Part shown: positions 11,585-23,128 of the stretch, piece by piece
Layout: each line of letters starts with the position of its first letter
Numbering within the stretch: position 1 is the first letter of the stretch
Source of the DNA: Artocarpus heterophyllus
Lineage: Eukaryota; Streptophyta; Magnoliopsida; Rosales; Moraceae
Length of the DNA: 64,000 bases
Assembly: GCA_025403435.1 (NCBI GenBank)
Contig: CM046333.1
Location: forward strand, 32,323,521-32,387,520
Reading direction: 5' to 3'
Made by a program: the position numbers and the translations under genes
Notes under the pieces: model-generated
What the model saw: the letters and a program-made list of their open reading frames with translations, nothing else
Databases searched by the model: none
What the model was told of the DNA's origin: nothing

Positions 11585-12599
11585 TTACGGCATGAAAGGC
11601 ACAAACATATGAGAAACTCTCTTAAAGTAGTAAGGTCCAAACGATAGAAACCTTGAAAGAGGCTTCTAAGTTCGATGAGCGTAGATGTAGAAAGAAAACT
11701 AAAGAGAGAAAGTGAGGAGAAAAAAAACTAGAGTTTGGCTAATGGAGAAATTAGAGTGATCTTGGTGTTTTAGGTGTTTTAGAGAATGTTGAAATGAAGG
11801 GAAGATACGAGTAATTGTAGGAGAAAAGGGGAATAGTTCCTAACGGCTCCTTTAGAAAGCATGCTCCATGTTAGAATCAAACCTACGATCAGATTTTTCC
11901 CCCAAACCAAAATCATCAAGCAAATTTCTAAGCATGACTTTTTGCCCTATTAAAAAAGGACATAATTTGAAGACAAAAATTCACTGATCAAGCCTCCTTT
12001 GCTTGTTTCCAACTTTGAGATTAGAGTATGTTAGGTTGACCAGAGTTGAATTTGGTTTTGGGATGCTGCAAAATGTCAGCCCATTGTAAAAATCATTTTC
12101 TTGCCACATTTGACTAATAACAAGTGGAGTCTGACATGTCTAGAGCGCTGCCCTAGATTATAATTGTAGGAGCTCCCAATGAAGTGTTAGGGACATTCTA
12201 GAGACAATCCCTTACATAAAACTTGATCATATTTTAAGGCTTTTTCTTTTGGTATTTTAAGTGGTTTCTTGGGCAAATTTGTGGGCCTTTTGGCCTAGGA
12301 TTTTTCACAGCTGATTTCTAAGAGCAGTAAATAGGGTATTGACTTGATTTCTCCATCATTTGTCTATTTAAACCTATTTAATTTACTCCCTCAAGTGGGA
12401 TTAAAATTAGATTAAACTAAAATGAACAATTTTTCTTTGCTTATATATGGCCCATTAAACCATGACCCACATGGATTCCTCGAGTGACTTGGATCCAAAT
12501 CATCTTGGAGGACGAATCTTAGGCCTAGGCCTCTAAAAGTACATAGTACAAATATAGTGCCAATAAATAATTTTTAATCATATACATAAGAAAGACAAT
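11585..12599. other. Non-coding stretch
   Basis: No gene or repeat structure was recognised. Confidence 0.35.
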
Positions 12600-14160
12600 C
12601 TATATTTAAATGGTTCTTTATTTGGGCTCTTTGTTTTTTTTTTTTTCTTTGTGATTATTTCTTTAGTTTCTTAGTCCCCTTTCTTTTTTATTTGCATCTT
12701 TTGGGGTCTGCACTTCTCTTTTTTCTTTTTTTTGGTTGACTTCCCCTGATGTCATGTCTATGTTCACATCCACCTTGTTAAATTTTTTTTATTTCTAAAT
12801 TTGTCTTTGTTAAGATAATTTTCTTACAAATATATTCCAAGCATTTTTTTTTCTGTTATAGCCCATTAAAATATTTTTTACATCAAATTTGCCTACGCAC
12901 ACATATATCTTTTTACTTCTTCTATCTATTACTAATTAGTTTCCGCCTATTACCCACTTAAGTATTTTACTTCAGCACTTTTATATTTTTTTTGGTTATT
13001 TTTTCCTACCTTTTAGCCAATAAATCTGTTTTGTTTATAGTTTTGACACAAGTGCAAATCATTTCATCCTTTCTTTCTTTTTTTTTTTTTTTTTTTTTTT
13101 TTTGCTTTTGTCTTTTTATCCTTCAATATTTTTTCCTCACTGAAAATTCACTTCATGAAATTAAATTTTTTACAAATATGTCATTTTTCTTACTATTCTC
13201 TAAGACATCATTTATTATATGTTATCTTCATAAATATTTATTTTATAATTCCCATTACAATATTTTTCTCTTCAGCCTTGTAAATATCTTTTTACTTCTC
13301 ATATATACTCGTAAGTGTAGGTTTTTGTCGTTTACATAAAGTATATCATTGTGGACTTCTATATATATTTTAACTCAAATCTGCCCTTAGTTATATGTTT
13401 AAATATGTCAAACTTTTGTTACATATATATACTGGAGAGTTTTGTACATTGATTATTCCATGTATTTTATCGTTATGTGGTTTTTCTTTTGCTTTGTCCG
13501 TAAAAAATAATTTTTCTCAAACGTAACCCTAATAACTAGTACTTTTTCCTTGTTTAACCCACTAAAGTTATTGTTCTCAAATACCTTGCCACTTGTTTGT
13601 TTTGTTCCCTTGGCAACACTCTCAACTAGCATTTGTTTTATGATTACAGTCACGTAATCTACGCATGTTGAAATAATTTATTACTTTTATATCGCTACTC
13701 AAATATTTTTCACACGCGTGCAAATACACGTTTAAGCAAAACACATTTTTATGGAAACATACTTTTCATCCATTTGTTTTTATTTACTTTTAAATCTTTT
13801 GTTTTTAAACGTGCCTTGAACCTTTTCCTCCAATCTACTCTTATTAAAATAACTTGTCTTAAATATTCGACTACTTAAATATTTTTCTTTGTAGTAAACT
13901 TTTTTTACCAATGGTCCTCATAGGCACCGTTTTTTCCTAATTGTCTCGTTAAAATAATTTATTCTCGAATGTATTTCTATCTCAACATTTTCTCTCGTAA
14001 CTCTCCCAAATCATTTTTTTTTTTTTGTTCATATTGTTGAAAGCGTACAAAACCTGTGCAATTCTCTAGTCCACAAACAGATCTTAGAATTGCACCCTGT
14101 AAATAATTTATGTGAAACTCGCCCCACTAAAAGCTTTTTTTTTTTTTTTTTTGCTAACAG
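12600..14160 (+). repeat. T-rich region with scattered copies of a degenerate repeat
   Basis: Very T-rich on the plus strand, with poly-T runs at about 13079-13103 and 14138-14152. The core word CCCACTAAAATAATT followed by CTCAAAT recurs with changes near 12862, 13558, 13842, 13947 and 14122. The region is low-complexity: its longest open frame (12992-13339) is Phe/Leu-rich because of the T content and is not called a gene. Confidence 0.5.
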
Positions 14161-14340
14161 ATTTGCTCTTCTTATTTATTTTTATACTAAATCAAAATTT
14201 AAGAGAGTAATAAATAAAAAGTAGACTTTAAATTTTAGAGAAATTTTAAATCTTTGTATAAGAAAATGTAACGTATAAAATAGGACCGTGCGGAGTGCAT
14301 GTTTCAATTAATTATTAACTGAAGTTGTGATGGCCATATG

Positions 14341-14864
14341 TACAAGAAAAAAAGCTTAGCACAGTGTCTAAGAACACAGTGGACTATTATATCTTCTATC
14401 TGGCAAGCAATCCGATTTCTTTACCTTTGAGGGGAAAGCTTTGTTCAACACAGATTCCCTCCCATAAGATATTAATAAGTACTTTATGTGAATCAGAAAA
14501 AGCTTAACATAGTTTATAGGAACGTAGTGTATTATATCTTCTATCTAGAGACCAGTCCCAATTTCTTTACCCTTGAGTGGAAAAAGAAAACCTAATCAAC
14601 TATATCTAGTAATCCACCTTTAGGCTTTGTTCAACACATATTCTCACTCATAAGACATTGATAGGTACTTTATATGTACAAGAAAAAGCTTAATACAGTT
14701 TCTAGGAACATAGTGTCTTATTGTATCTTCTATGTAGCGAGCAGTCCCGATTTCTTTACCCTTGAGGGGAAAAAGAAAACCTAATCAACTATAGCTAGCA
14801 ATGTAACTTTAGGCTTTGTTCGACAGAGATTCCCACCCATAAGACGTTGATAAGTACTTTATCT
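14341..14864 (+). repeat. Three-unit tandem repeat downstream of the reductase gene
   Basis: Units begin near 14341, 14497 and 14680. Each carries AGAAAAAGCTTA, TATCTTCTAT, ATTTCTTTACC, GGCTTTGTTC (AAGCTTTGTTC in unit 1) and AAGTACTTTAT in the same order. Units 2 and 3 are about 180 bp. Unit 1 is shorter because it lacks a block of about 43 bp containing AAAACCTAATCAACTAT. The array ends about 340 bp beyond the reductase stop codon on its 3' side. Confidence 0.8.
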
Positions 14865-15205
14865 TCGAAAGAATTCTAGAGATAGTGTTATAAAGCACCA
14901 ATTTCTGCACGAATAAGTGGGTCCCACAACATAAAGTTGAAGATAAGACCCACGTTCTATAAATTGTGGTGCTTAGCTTAGTGGCGCCCTAAACATTTTA
15001 CCAACAAATCATTTATCAAATTTTAGCAGCCATATGATTATGACATGATAGTTAACTTTGAGTCCCCGATTGACAATCAAGCCAAACACCCAAGTAATGC
15101 ACTGCTTGTTGAATAACGCAGTCATAACACAAATCATAACCACCAAAATATTTCAGAACATTAAAACATATTATGCAAGCAAATATCGCCATCAACTTGA
15201 GGAAC

Positions 15206-18200
15206 TCATGCCATTGCAGTGCTTGCAGGCTTGGGGGGATTAACTAGCATAATGTCAAGAACTTCATCGATTGTAGTGTATTTGTGATCTGGATAGAGCT
15301 GCGAAGCTTCTAGAATCTCCTTCTCCTCTGTTTCAAAGTTGATCACCGACTCACCTTTCACGTATGCAGTATGACGGATACACGGCCCAATGTTTTGCGG
15401 ATGTGGTAGGGCTGCAACAAAAGTCACCCCACATGCAGTTGATACGCCATTATTATATGTTGAACTAAGAAAGAAATGCATGTTTTTATTATAGTGTTAA
15501 CTGGATAACTTACACTTAGCTTGGTTGACGAGCTCCTCTTCAGTGACGTAAACTTTTTTGAAAGTTTTACCAGTCTTCTTCTCCCACAGAGAAATCAACT
15601 CATGTGTTGTAATTATGTTCCCTCGTGGCCTACAGTTGACGATACGATTGAGTGTTCTTGGGTCATTTGCTGCCTTCACTATGTATGCACCAAGATCCTC
15701 TTCATAAACGTAAGCCACTGAAAAGAAACGAAAACACTTTTTTATTTATAAAATAGTTTCCTTAGAAAATAGATAGCACGTATACGGAAATGAGCAAGGT
15801 TTTAGTATGAGGAGTCATTACATGAGACTAAATAAATACAATGAATGTTGCAACAAAAGAAGATTAAAAAAATACCTTTGACATCACCAGATCCGTCGAC
15901 AACAAGTTCGTCAGGCTTCTCATGAGGGCAAAGTCTCTTATTCATAAAATAAGCAGCCAAGAAATTTGCAGTAACAAAAGTGTATGGGATCCCAGCTTCT
16001 CTCACAGCTCTTCTTACTTCGCTCTTTTTGTCAAGGAATTCTTGAAAAGGTTTCAAAGGCTTCACTCTTTCCTCTTCAAGTCCAAAATCTGATGGAATGA
16101 ATCTCTATGACACAACAAATGATATGAAAGAATTTTATCAGATTCGATCGTATTTACATTCTATTCTGATTCTAAACAGTTTTCACGTATTTTGATATTC
16201 AGAAATGAGCATAATCTCTAACGACGTATCACAGATGTTCTTTTTCTTTAGTTGCTAAAGATTTAAATTAATCAAGTTACTTGAACACATAATAGAATGT
16301 GAATCTTGCAATAGGAATTATTGCGCTTCAATTAGTTGTTACAACAAGATAATCTAATTCAAGCAAATATTTAAGGACGTCCTTGAATTTCATGACACTG
16401 CTTTGATTAAGTGCAGATAAAAAGTAAAAGAATGCTAGAGCCGGACGAGGAGCTATATCTCACATTTAACAAATTGAAACGAGATCGTGTAATTTATATA
16501 AAAACATACAAGAGAGAAGGCTTCCGCAATTCCACTTTGCCACATGTATAGGAGTAGCTTCTCTTTAGTTAGGAATCTAGTACTTGAACGTTAAATGTTA
16601 ATCTCTAGCGCCGAGAATGTTGGTGATTCCGTGAGCAAGATGAAAGAATGAAAGCTTGAATTTTCTGAAAAAGGAAATGTTTTTGGGGCGTGTATAAAAC
16701 ACTTTCCTTAAATATATTATTGGCCCTCGTTTAATAGAGTTTGCAAGAGAGTTTTGTGGCAAATTACCGTCAAGATACAACAAATACTTAAACGCTATAT
16801 TTAGCAATAATATGGTGTTTCAGAATAAGATATGATTCTGTTATAATTCTAGAGTTTTTTTTTTTTTTTTTTTTTTTAAGACAAGGGTGCCATTTGAGGA
16901 ATAGTTACAATCAAATCAATCCATATAACCTTTACAAAATGTAACTAATCAAATTTAAAGGTATCTCTTCATCCATAAAGATGTCTATTCATGTATTTAT
17001 ACATCTGTTGCAATGGATATGTCCTGTGATGACCTGCTTTTTTGAACAGTCACTTAACTTTCTTAAAATCATTTCTTAAACATTAATCTTACTTAGTAAG
17101 AAAAATACTAAAATAATTTTTTTTTCTTTAACATGCTTTAAAACTTTCTTTAAAACTGATGTGACTTCTATCACAATTTAAGTTGAGTCACCGCTCAACA
17201 CTTGACTTTGAAACTATTTTAAGTCCTTTCATAAAACTTAATAAGAAACGTTAACTGAATTGTAACTTAAAACTTATTTTTTTATTATATAAAACATTTC
17301 GTAAGGTACATCGTAAAACATTGAAAACATTTCTTAAAACGTTAAAAACACTATATCAAAGAGTGGGAAAACATTTGCTTTTGAATGCGGAAGTATACCG
17401 TGGTGGTATCCATACCCAAATCTCCGCATCTGCCCTCTACAGCACCAAGCTTCCCAAACAAGTCTACTAGTTACCCGTAGAACTACATATAGTATGAAGA
17501 AACTTCTAATGAGCTTTCGCTCAGTAAGTTCAAACATAATCTCACAAATCATTTAAACATGCTTTAAAATTTTTTGTCATAAAAACCTTTCTCTTAAAGC
17601 GTTTTTCATAAAACATTTGTTAAACGTTTTTCATAAAACATTTCTGAAATTTTTTTTCATAAAACGTCCTTTATAAATCTTTTCTTGAGAACGTAAAAAT
17701 GTTTTTCATAAACATTTTATGTAAAACATTACTCAGAATGTTTTTCATAGAATAACATATACATTTTATAATAAGAAATACAAGCAAGGTCAAAATGCAT
17801 GATTCTGTTGATGCTTAATTATGAACTTTTAATTATGAGCATTTTATGGACATTCATTTCTTACTTTAACTCTATATCTTTGCTCCTCAACTTTCCTTTT
17901 CTTGTAAATTTTAGTGCTCGCACCAATATCATTAATGATGAGATCATGAACATAATGCTTCCCTTGTGGAAGACTTGAGACCATCGAACACCGAGGTCAT
18001 GTACCTCACATCAAAGAGGTCAAACTTTAACTTTACTTGTATACCTCACATCAAAAAGGTTGGTACGTAACTTTCTTTTAATCTTTACTTCACCCTCTTA
18101 TTAACTTTAGTGAGCATAACAAATGCTATCACATCATATGTAAACACATTTGCAAATTATAACTTATACTGTAAAACTTATTGCATTACAAATACAACAT

Positions 18201-21200
18201 AAAATTTATAACTTAAACTATAAAACACTATGCATTTTAAAAAATGCAAACATACTTTAAACATAATTATTGCAAATACATTGCAAACTTTTATTTGATC
18301 TTTTAAAACCTTATGCATATCAAATGCAATCCTGCTTTAACATAATAGTTGTAAATACATTACAAATCTTGATTTAGACTGTAAGCCTTTTTGCATAATA
18401 GATGCAAACATCCTTTTAAAAACAACTTGTATAACAATTGCAAACACATTTACAAACATATATATATATATATATATATAAACATTTAAAAATTATTTAC
18501 TTCACGCTGCATGTGAGGTCTAAACTTATCTGACCTATGCTCTAGCGCTCTCTATTCCATTCCTTTTCCTTTTATTAATTGGTTTCTATGTCTGATCAAA
18601 TGATAACCAACTCATTAATTAACTTTCTTTTTATCAATCTACTCAATTGATAATAAAACGTAAACATTAACCATTATTTCCTTTTAACTTAACTTGTATA
18701 CTATCGGTTTATCTTCCTTTACTTTGTACCTCGTTGCTTTTAACTTTGTAACCCACTAAGTTACTGTACCTTTTACTTAACCCCGTAACCCATCAGGTTA
18801 TCACTCTTTTTACTTAACTTTGTAACCCATCGGGTTACCCTTTTTCTTTACTTAACTTTGTAACCTACAGGGTTACCTTTCTTTTATTTAAACATCCCTT
18901 TTTAAATTTCCCATCTCATGTGACGGTTTTGTTACTCAATGTATTACGGAACATTTTCTGTCTAAGAGCGTTTTGCTAATTTGGAGCTTCGACTCCGATT
19001 TAGCCATTTTCTTAAAAATGACGTTTTTATCCTTAATGGGTTTTTCGTCCATTTCGTAACTTTATAAAACTCATTGCTTAACTTTATCATTCCATTACCT
19101 ACATATTAAGGAAAAATTCCCCCTAAGGAATGTTTCCTGACATCGTGCGTTTCGGGTCCGTTTTGGCCATTTTCATAACATGACCATTTTGCCCTTAACG
19201 TTTTTCTCTCATTCTTTCTTTGACTAAATTTTGAATCCTTTAAAACTTAGCATTTATAATTACTCACTACCTACAATAGTGTAGGGAATCAATGTTCCCT
19301 AGTGAAAACTCAGTTTTCATACAATTTTATGGTTTTGGCCTGAAATACAAAAATACTTACATTTTTACCCCTGAAGCCAAAAACCATCACTTTATGCCAA
19401 AATGTTTAGTTTTTTGCAAGGAAAAAAACTTACAAAAGCTCTTTGGTTGAATTCTAAACATTTTATAACATTTCCATTTCTTGAAATTTTGTGCTCAAAA
19501 TTTCATAAAATTCATAGCTTCTAAACCGAGCAAAATTTTGAAAAATTGTCTATGTTGTCGTAGTAGTTTTGATGCGTTCTACAACTTTTGTGTTTTAATT
19601 TCTTAAAATTCCATTGTTAAGATGAGCTTTTTGGCTTATTTTTAAATCTGTCGAGAATTAACAAAACTTTGCAATTTAGTCCTTTTAGAATTTTACAAAA
19701 CTTTATTCACAAAAGTTGTTTCCCTTACCGTGTTGACAATTTCTAGACCTTACTTGGAACATAAATTTTCCTCTAAGGCCCTCTAGACTATCACTTCTTG
19801 AAAACTAACTAAACTTTGAAATTTTACCAATTTTCTATTTTTAAATGCAAAATCTCTACTTTCTTTCTTTCGTCATCTCTATCATCATAAAGCATAAAAC
19901 AATCATGTCATAAGGTCCATTTACATGCCCTAGCTCAAAACATATCATCAAACACTTGGCATGCATAAAAAACATAAACTTTAACTTAAATAAAAAGACT
20001 AGGATTTACCTAATCCATGCAAAGGGCTTGTTCTTTCTTGATCACTTGTAAGCATCTCAAAACTCCTTGAAAACCATCTACAACACAACCCATGAAAATC
20101 CCATCCAAATCATGAATAAAACCCTTAAACATAATAGGAAAAGCTTAGGTTTTACCTTGAAAACTCTTAAATCCTCATCTCCTTCACTTGTTCTTATTTC
20201 CTCACATGATTTGGAGCTTGGGATTCATCAAAACTTTGAGAGGCAGGAGCATAGGGGGGGACGGTTTTGGGCTAGGGAAGAATGGAAGAAAAAATGAAGA
20301 ATTTTTCTTCGAATTTGCTTTTTATTCTTTATTTTCAATTTTTGGCAACTTGGTGACTTATCAAAATTAGTCACCATTTTGCATTAATTGCGGTTAAAAT
20401 TTTGGCTTAGTCTTGGCAACATTTGATTGGCCACATCAAGGGATATTTTGGTAATTTTACCAAATTTGATGACTTATCATCATCATCATCACTTGACATC
20501 ATCTTTGGCTTAACTTGGCCTTTTATGATTGGGCCACATTAGTAAATGTGATGCCTCAATCAAAACTCGCAAGCTGTCCCCCTAGGTGGGTCCTACAAAA
20601 CTTTTTATACAGTTCAAGTTTATACTAATAGTATTTTTTTCCTATATTATCGGTATTCTTTTCCATACAATTCATGAAATCTCACAACCTCTCATACTTA
20701 TTTTTATCCATCACATAATGTAATTATAACATTATCTAACTTTGTACAGTCTAAATTTATACAGACAGTATTTTTCTTATACTGTCGGTATGTTCTTCAT
20801 ACTGCTACAGCATTCCTTATTCATCCATACTCTCCAAACAGTATTATTCCTATACTGCTTTAACTTAAACAATCTAATTTCTATACTGCTTAACCTTAAA
20901 TAGTCTAATTCCTACACTGCATTACTTTTTCAGTGTAATTTTTATACCACATAACTTTATCAATGTATTTTCTTACACTACATTATTCTAATACTGTATA
21001 ATTTTTCATATCATTATACAATAATTTTCTTAAACTGTATTTTCATCTTAACATAATCTTTAACTTATTGCATTTTTGATGTACATAAAATGCTCAGGTG
21101 TTACATGTCCGTTGCTAATTGATGTTTAGGTTTGTATAAAAATATACAATCAATGAATACATCATTTTTGAATAACTAAAAAGAAACAAAATATCCTCAT

Positions 21201-23061
21201 ATATTAGCTCGTGAAAGCGTCGCGTCACCAAATTTTTGGCGCCGCAGCTCTAGGTGCATGGCACCAAAATTTCTCAAAAGAGCAACTACACGCTGCAGTG
21301 CGCAAAACCCAACGCTGTGGTACTGGCGCCTAGGCAGGCCAGGGCCATGGCGCCCAAAGCCCAAAGCTACGGCGCTGGCACCATGGCAGCCTAGCACCGT
21401 GGCACCCAAAACCAAGCACCGTGGCGCTGAGCTTTCTGCCTTTTTTGTGTGCTAATTGCATATTTTGGTGCTACGACTTCAACTTTTGTGAGCCGTAGCT
21501 CCCCGTGCTGACTAAAAAACATATTAAAATTTTAATTTTTTACTCATTCTAACGTATTCTTTTGATCTTAAACATGTTGGAGAGAAGAAAACCCATATTG
21601 GTTATGTTAGAAACCTATAGTAATAATGCATGAGCAAATGATCAAATATTAAATCCAAAAAAAAAACTCTTCATTTCTTATGCTATAGATGAGAGAACGA
21701 TTGTAGGAAGTTCTTTTTCAATATCAATATCTATGCTTCCCAAACTTCTTAAGATATTAATATGAATAATTCAAATTCAAATCAATCAAGCATACAATAT
21801 TCTATGTATTTCACAATGGGTGTTGAGCACCAATGCGCTTGTCATGCAACAAACATTTAAAATTTTGTACTAATTCCTAAAGAAACAATATATTCAACTA
21901 CATAAACATCTTTTTTTTTTCCTTTTTTTTTTCTTTTTTTTGAGGATGGTGCTGAGAGAGAGAGGGACGGACGTAGTGCGAACACTAGAGATAGCACAAG
22001 CAAGTGGTCCCATAGAGGGAAAAAATAAAATCTTAAATTCAAAACTTGAAATCAATTGTTCCCTTTATCCTGGACCTGAAGTGCTTTTCTATGATTGTTT
22101 GGAGTACGTGTTTCGATGGAAACAAGTTGATTTTTGAAGGTTAAACTGTAAGGTGGAAGCCAAGGGCAGTTTAAGGACGTCATTTCTAAAGCTCAAAATG
22201 TCAATATTTGCCTATATTTCTTACAATGGAGATTTTGTAACCCAATTTTTAGCTACTTCAGCTATTTCCAATTCTATTAGTTCAGATTTATTAGATTTTG
22301 TGTCTTAATTTGTTCCAATTTTAATGAAAGTGGTCCCTTTTCCAGCGGGACGCGGTGATCTCGCTACGGAGAGGGAGGGAGAGGAACCGTCGATTGTGCG
22401 GTGGACAGGAACCCTATGGGGGTATATAGATCTCACCCACAGCAGTCCCCAATGTTTTTGTTTTGTTTTTTTTTTTTTTTTCACTCACTTTTTGTATTAA
22501 CTTCGGATTATGGGCATGTAAAATGGTTTTAATTAGGAAGTAATTATCTTCTCTGCGGAACAAGATTAAGAGGAGATACTAACTAACAAAAGAGCATTAA
22601 CCAACGATGTTAACATTTTTTTTTTTTACCTTAATGTTACCAGCAAGTTTGATGGCATCTATGATCTTAAACTGCTCAAAAACCTGAGGGATAGCAAACG
22701 TGCAGATCACAACATCCACTTGTCGAAGAACCCCAACAAGCTTGTCTTGCTCCTCTAATGTTCCCTGCCCATCAATCAATCAATCATCCGTTCAAATAAA
22801 TTCAACAGCTGCTGCAAACAAATTAAAAGTAATAAAGATCAGAAATTGCGTGATAATTATTACATAAACAATATTCACTCCGATGGACTCAAACTGTTGG
22901 ATCAGCTCCTTCTTGGAAGAAGAAGAAGCTTCTGGAGTGAGATGTCTAGAGTAAATGTAGGTTGGATGGCCCAAAGAAACGCTTGATTTCACCACATAAC
23001 TCCCTATATACCCAGTTCCACCCAATACCAACACTTTGCTCACTCCACTTTCCAGGGCCAT
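15206..23061 (-). CDS. Eugenol/isoeugenol-synthase-like NAD(P)H reductase (PIP family), 5 exons
   Basis: Exons on the minus strand are 23061-22864, 22764-22630, 16104-15876, 15717-15514 and 15411-15206. All four introns are GT-AG, phases are consistent, and together they encode 323 residues plus TGA. The cofactor motif GGTGYIG is at residues 14-20. [12 protein letters not shown] opens exon 3. The family's catalytic lysine should be K138 in the DKKSEVRR block. The C-terminus (EASQLYP, TTIDE, LDI, NPPKPAS) resembles eugenol and isoeugenol synthases more than phenylcoumaran benzylic ether or isoflavone reductases. Enzymes of that clade reduce coniferyl acetate to phenylpropenes in the cytosol with NADPH. 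The ATG is the first in frame, 62 bp below a TATA box. Length is close to the usual 308-320 residues and no break is seen. Substrate and product cannot be read from sequence. Intron 2 is 6,525 bp and contains a transposon. Confidence 0.9.
16560..17019. repeat. Left half of an intronic repeat shared with 56790-57210
   Basis: This part of intron 2 aligns with 56790-57210 in the same orientation: shared words include ATACAACAAA near 16776, AGCAATAATATGGTGTT near 16803 and AAGGGTG(C/T)CATTT near 16885. It is continued after the LTR insertion by 21111-21235. A poly-T run at 16857-16878 is specific to this copy. Confidence 0.65.
18740..18885. repeat. Four tandem units each containing a GTAACC hairpin
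   Basis: Units of 45-55 bp carry TTTGTAACCCACTAAGTTAC, CCGTAACCCATCAGGTTAT, TTGTAACCCATCGGGTTACC and TTGTAACCTACAGGGTTACC, separated by T-rich TTTTACTTAAC spacers. Each core is an inverted repeat with a 3-nt loop, and the third is a perfect 7-bp stem. Confidence 0.75.
20605..20810. repeat. Two-unit tandem repeat near the 3' end of the intronic element
   Basis: TATACAGTTCAAGTTTATAC at 20608 and GTACAGTCTAAATTTATAC at 20741 each begin a block with AGTATTTTT, a TAT(T/C)GGTAT-like word and TTC(C/T)ATAC. The period is about 133 bp, followed by further CTATACTGC words to about 21000. Confidence 0.55.
21111..21235. repeat. Right half of the intronic repeat shared with 57211-57345
   Basis: It starts GTTGCTAATT, matching GTTGCTAATA at 57213, and stays alignable to the GTCACC/GTCACGACG words at 21225 and 57330. 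It is the direct continuation of 16560-17019 without the 4.1-kb element. Confidence 0.65.
21325..21430. repeat. GC-rich minisatellite in reductase intron 2
   Basis: GGCGCC or GGCGCT/GGCACC words start at 21325, 21349, 21371, 21401 and 21423, separated by 22-30 bp of CCAAA, CACCATGG and AGCACCGT words. It stands out from the AT-rich intron. Overlapping open frames on both strands (21197-21455) are by-products. Confidence 0.6.
21431..22629. other. Rest of reductase intron 2 up to exon 2
   Basis: No gene. A GC-richer patch at 22340-22450 carries GAGAGGGAGGGAGAGG and a TATATAG word at 22421, but no open frame follows it. Poly-T runs lie at 21911-21940 and 22466-22480. Confidence 0.4.
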
Positions 23062-23122
23062 GTTGATTTTTGACTCGATCTGTTCTTTCCCTCTCTAAAT
23101 GTCTATTTTCTTGCATCTGGAC

Positions 23123-23128
23123 TATATA
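23123..23128 (-). promoter_or_regulatory. Probable TATA box of the reductase gene
   Basis: On the minus strand AAATATATAGT lies 62 bp upstream of the ATG, the spacing expected for a short plant 5' UTR. It is the best TATA-like word in the first 150 bp upstream. Confidence 0.5.

Larger units (their letters stand above)
17025..21105. mobile_element. 4.1-kb LTR-type element (probable solo giant LTR of a gypsy element) in intron 2
   Basis: The element begins TGTGATGACCTGC and ends GCTCAGGTGTTACA, giving TG...CA ends with a short inverted similarity. It is flanked on both sides by TGTCC (17020-17024 and 21106-21110), a perfect 5-bp target duplication. The uninterrupted paralogous sequence at 57208 reads straight across the site. 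No gag, pol, primer site or second LTR was found inside, so it is either a solo LTR of a family with very long LTRs or a non-coding LTR-type element. It holds several internal tandem repeats (17580-17760, 18160-18450, 18740-18880, 20605-20810). It lies inside a transcribed gene and would be removed with the intron. Confidence 0.8.

Noticed and set aside
12992..13339. 115-codon open frame rich in Phe and Leu
   Set aside because: It lies in a T-rich low-complexity tract with a long poly-T run; the composition follows base content and no domain is recognisable.
22340..22450. Promoter-like GC patch with TATATAG inside reductase intron 2
   Set aside because: No open frame or splice-compatible exon follows on the plus strand; probably part of another repeat.
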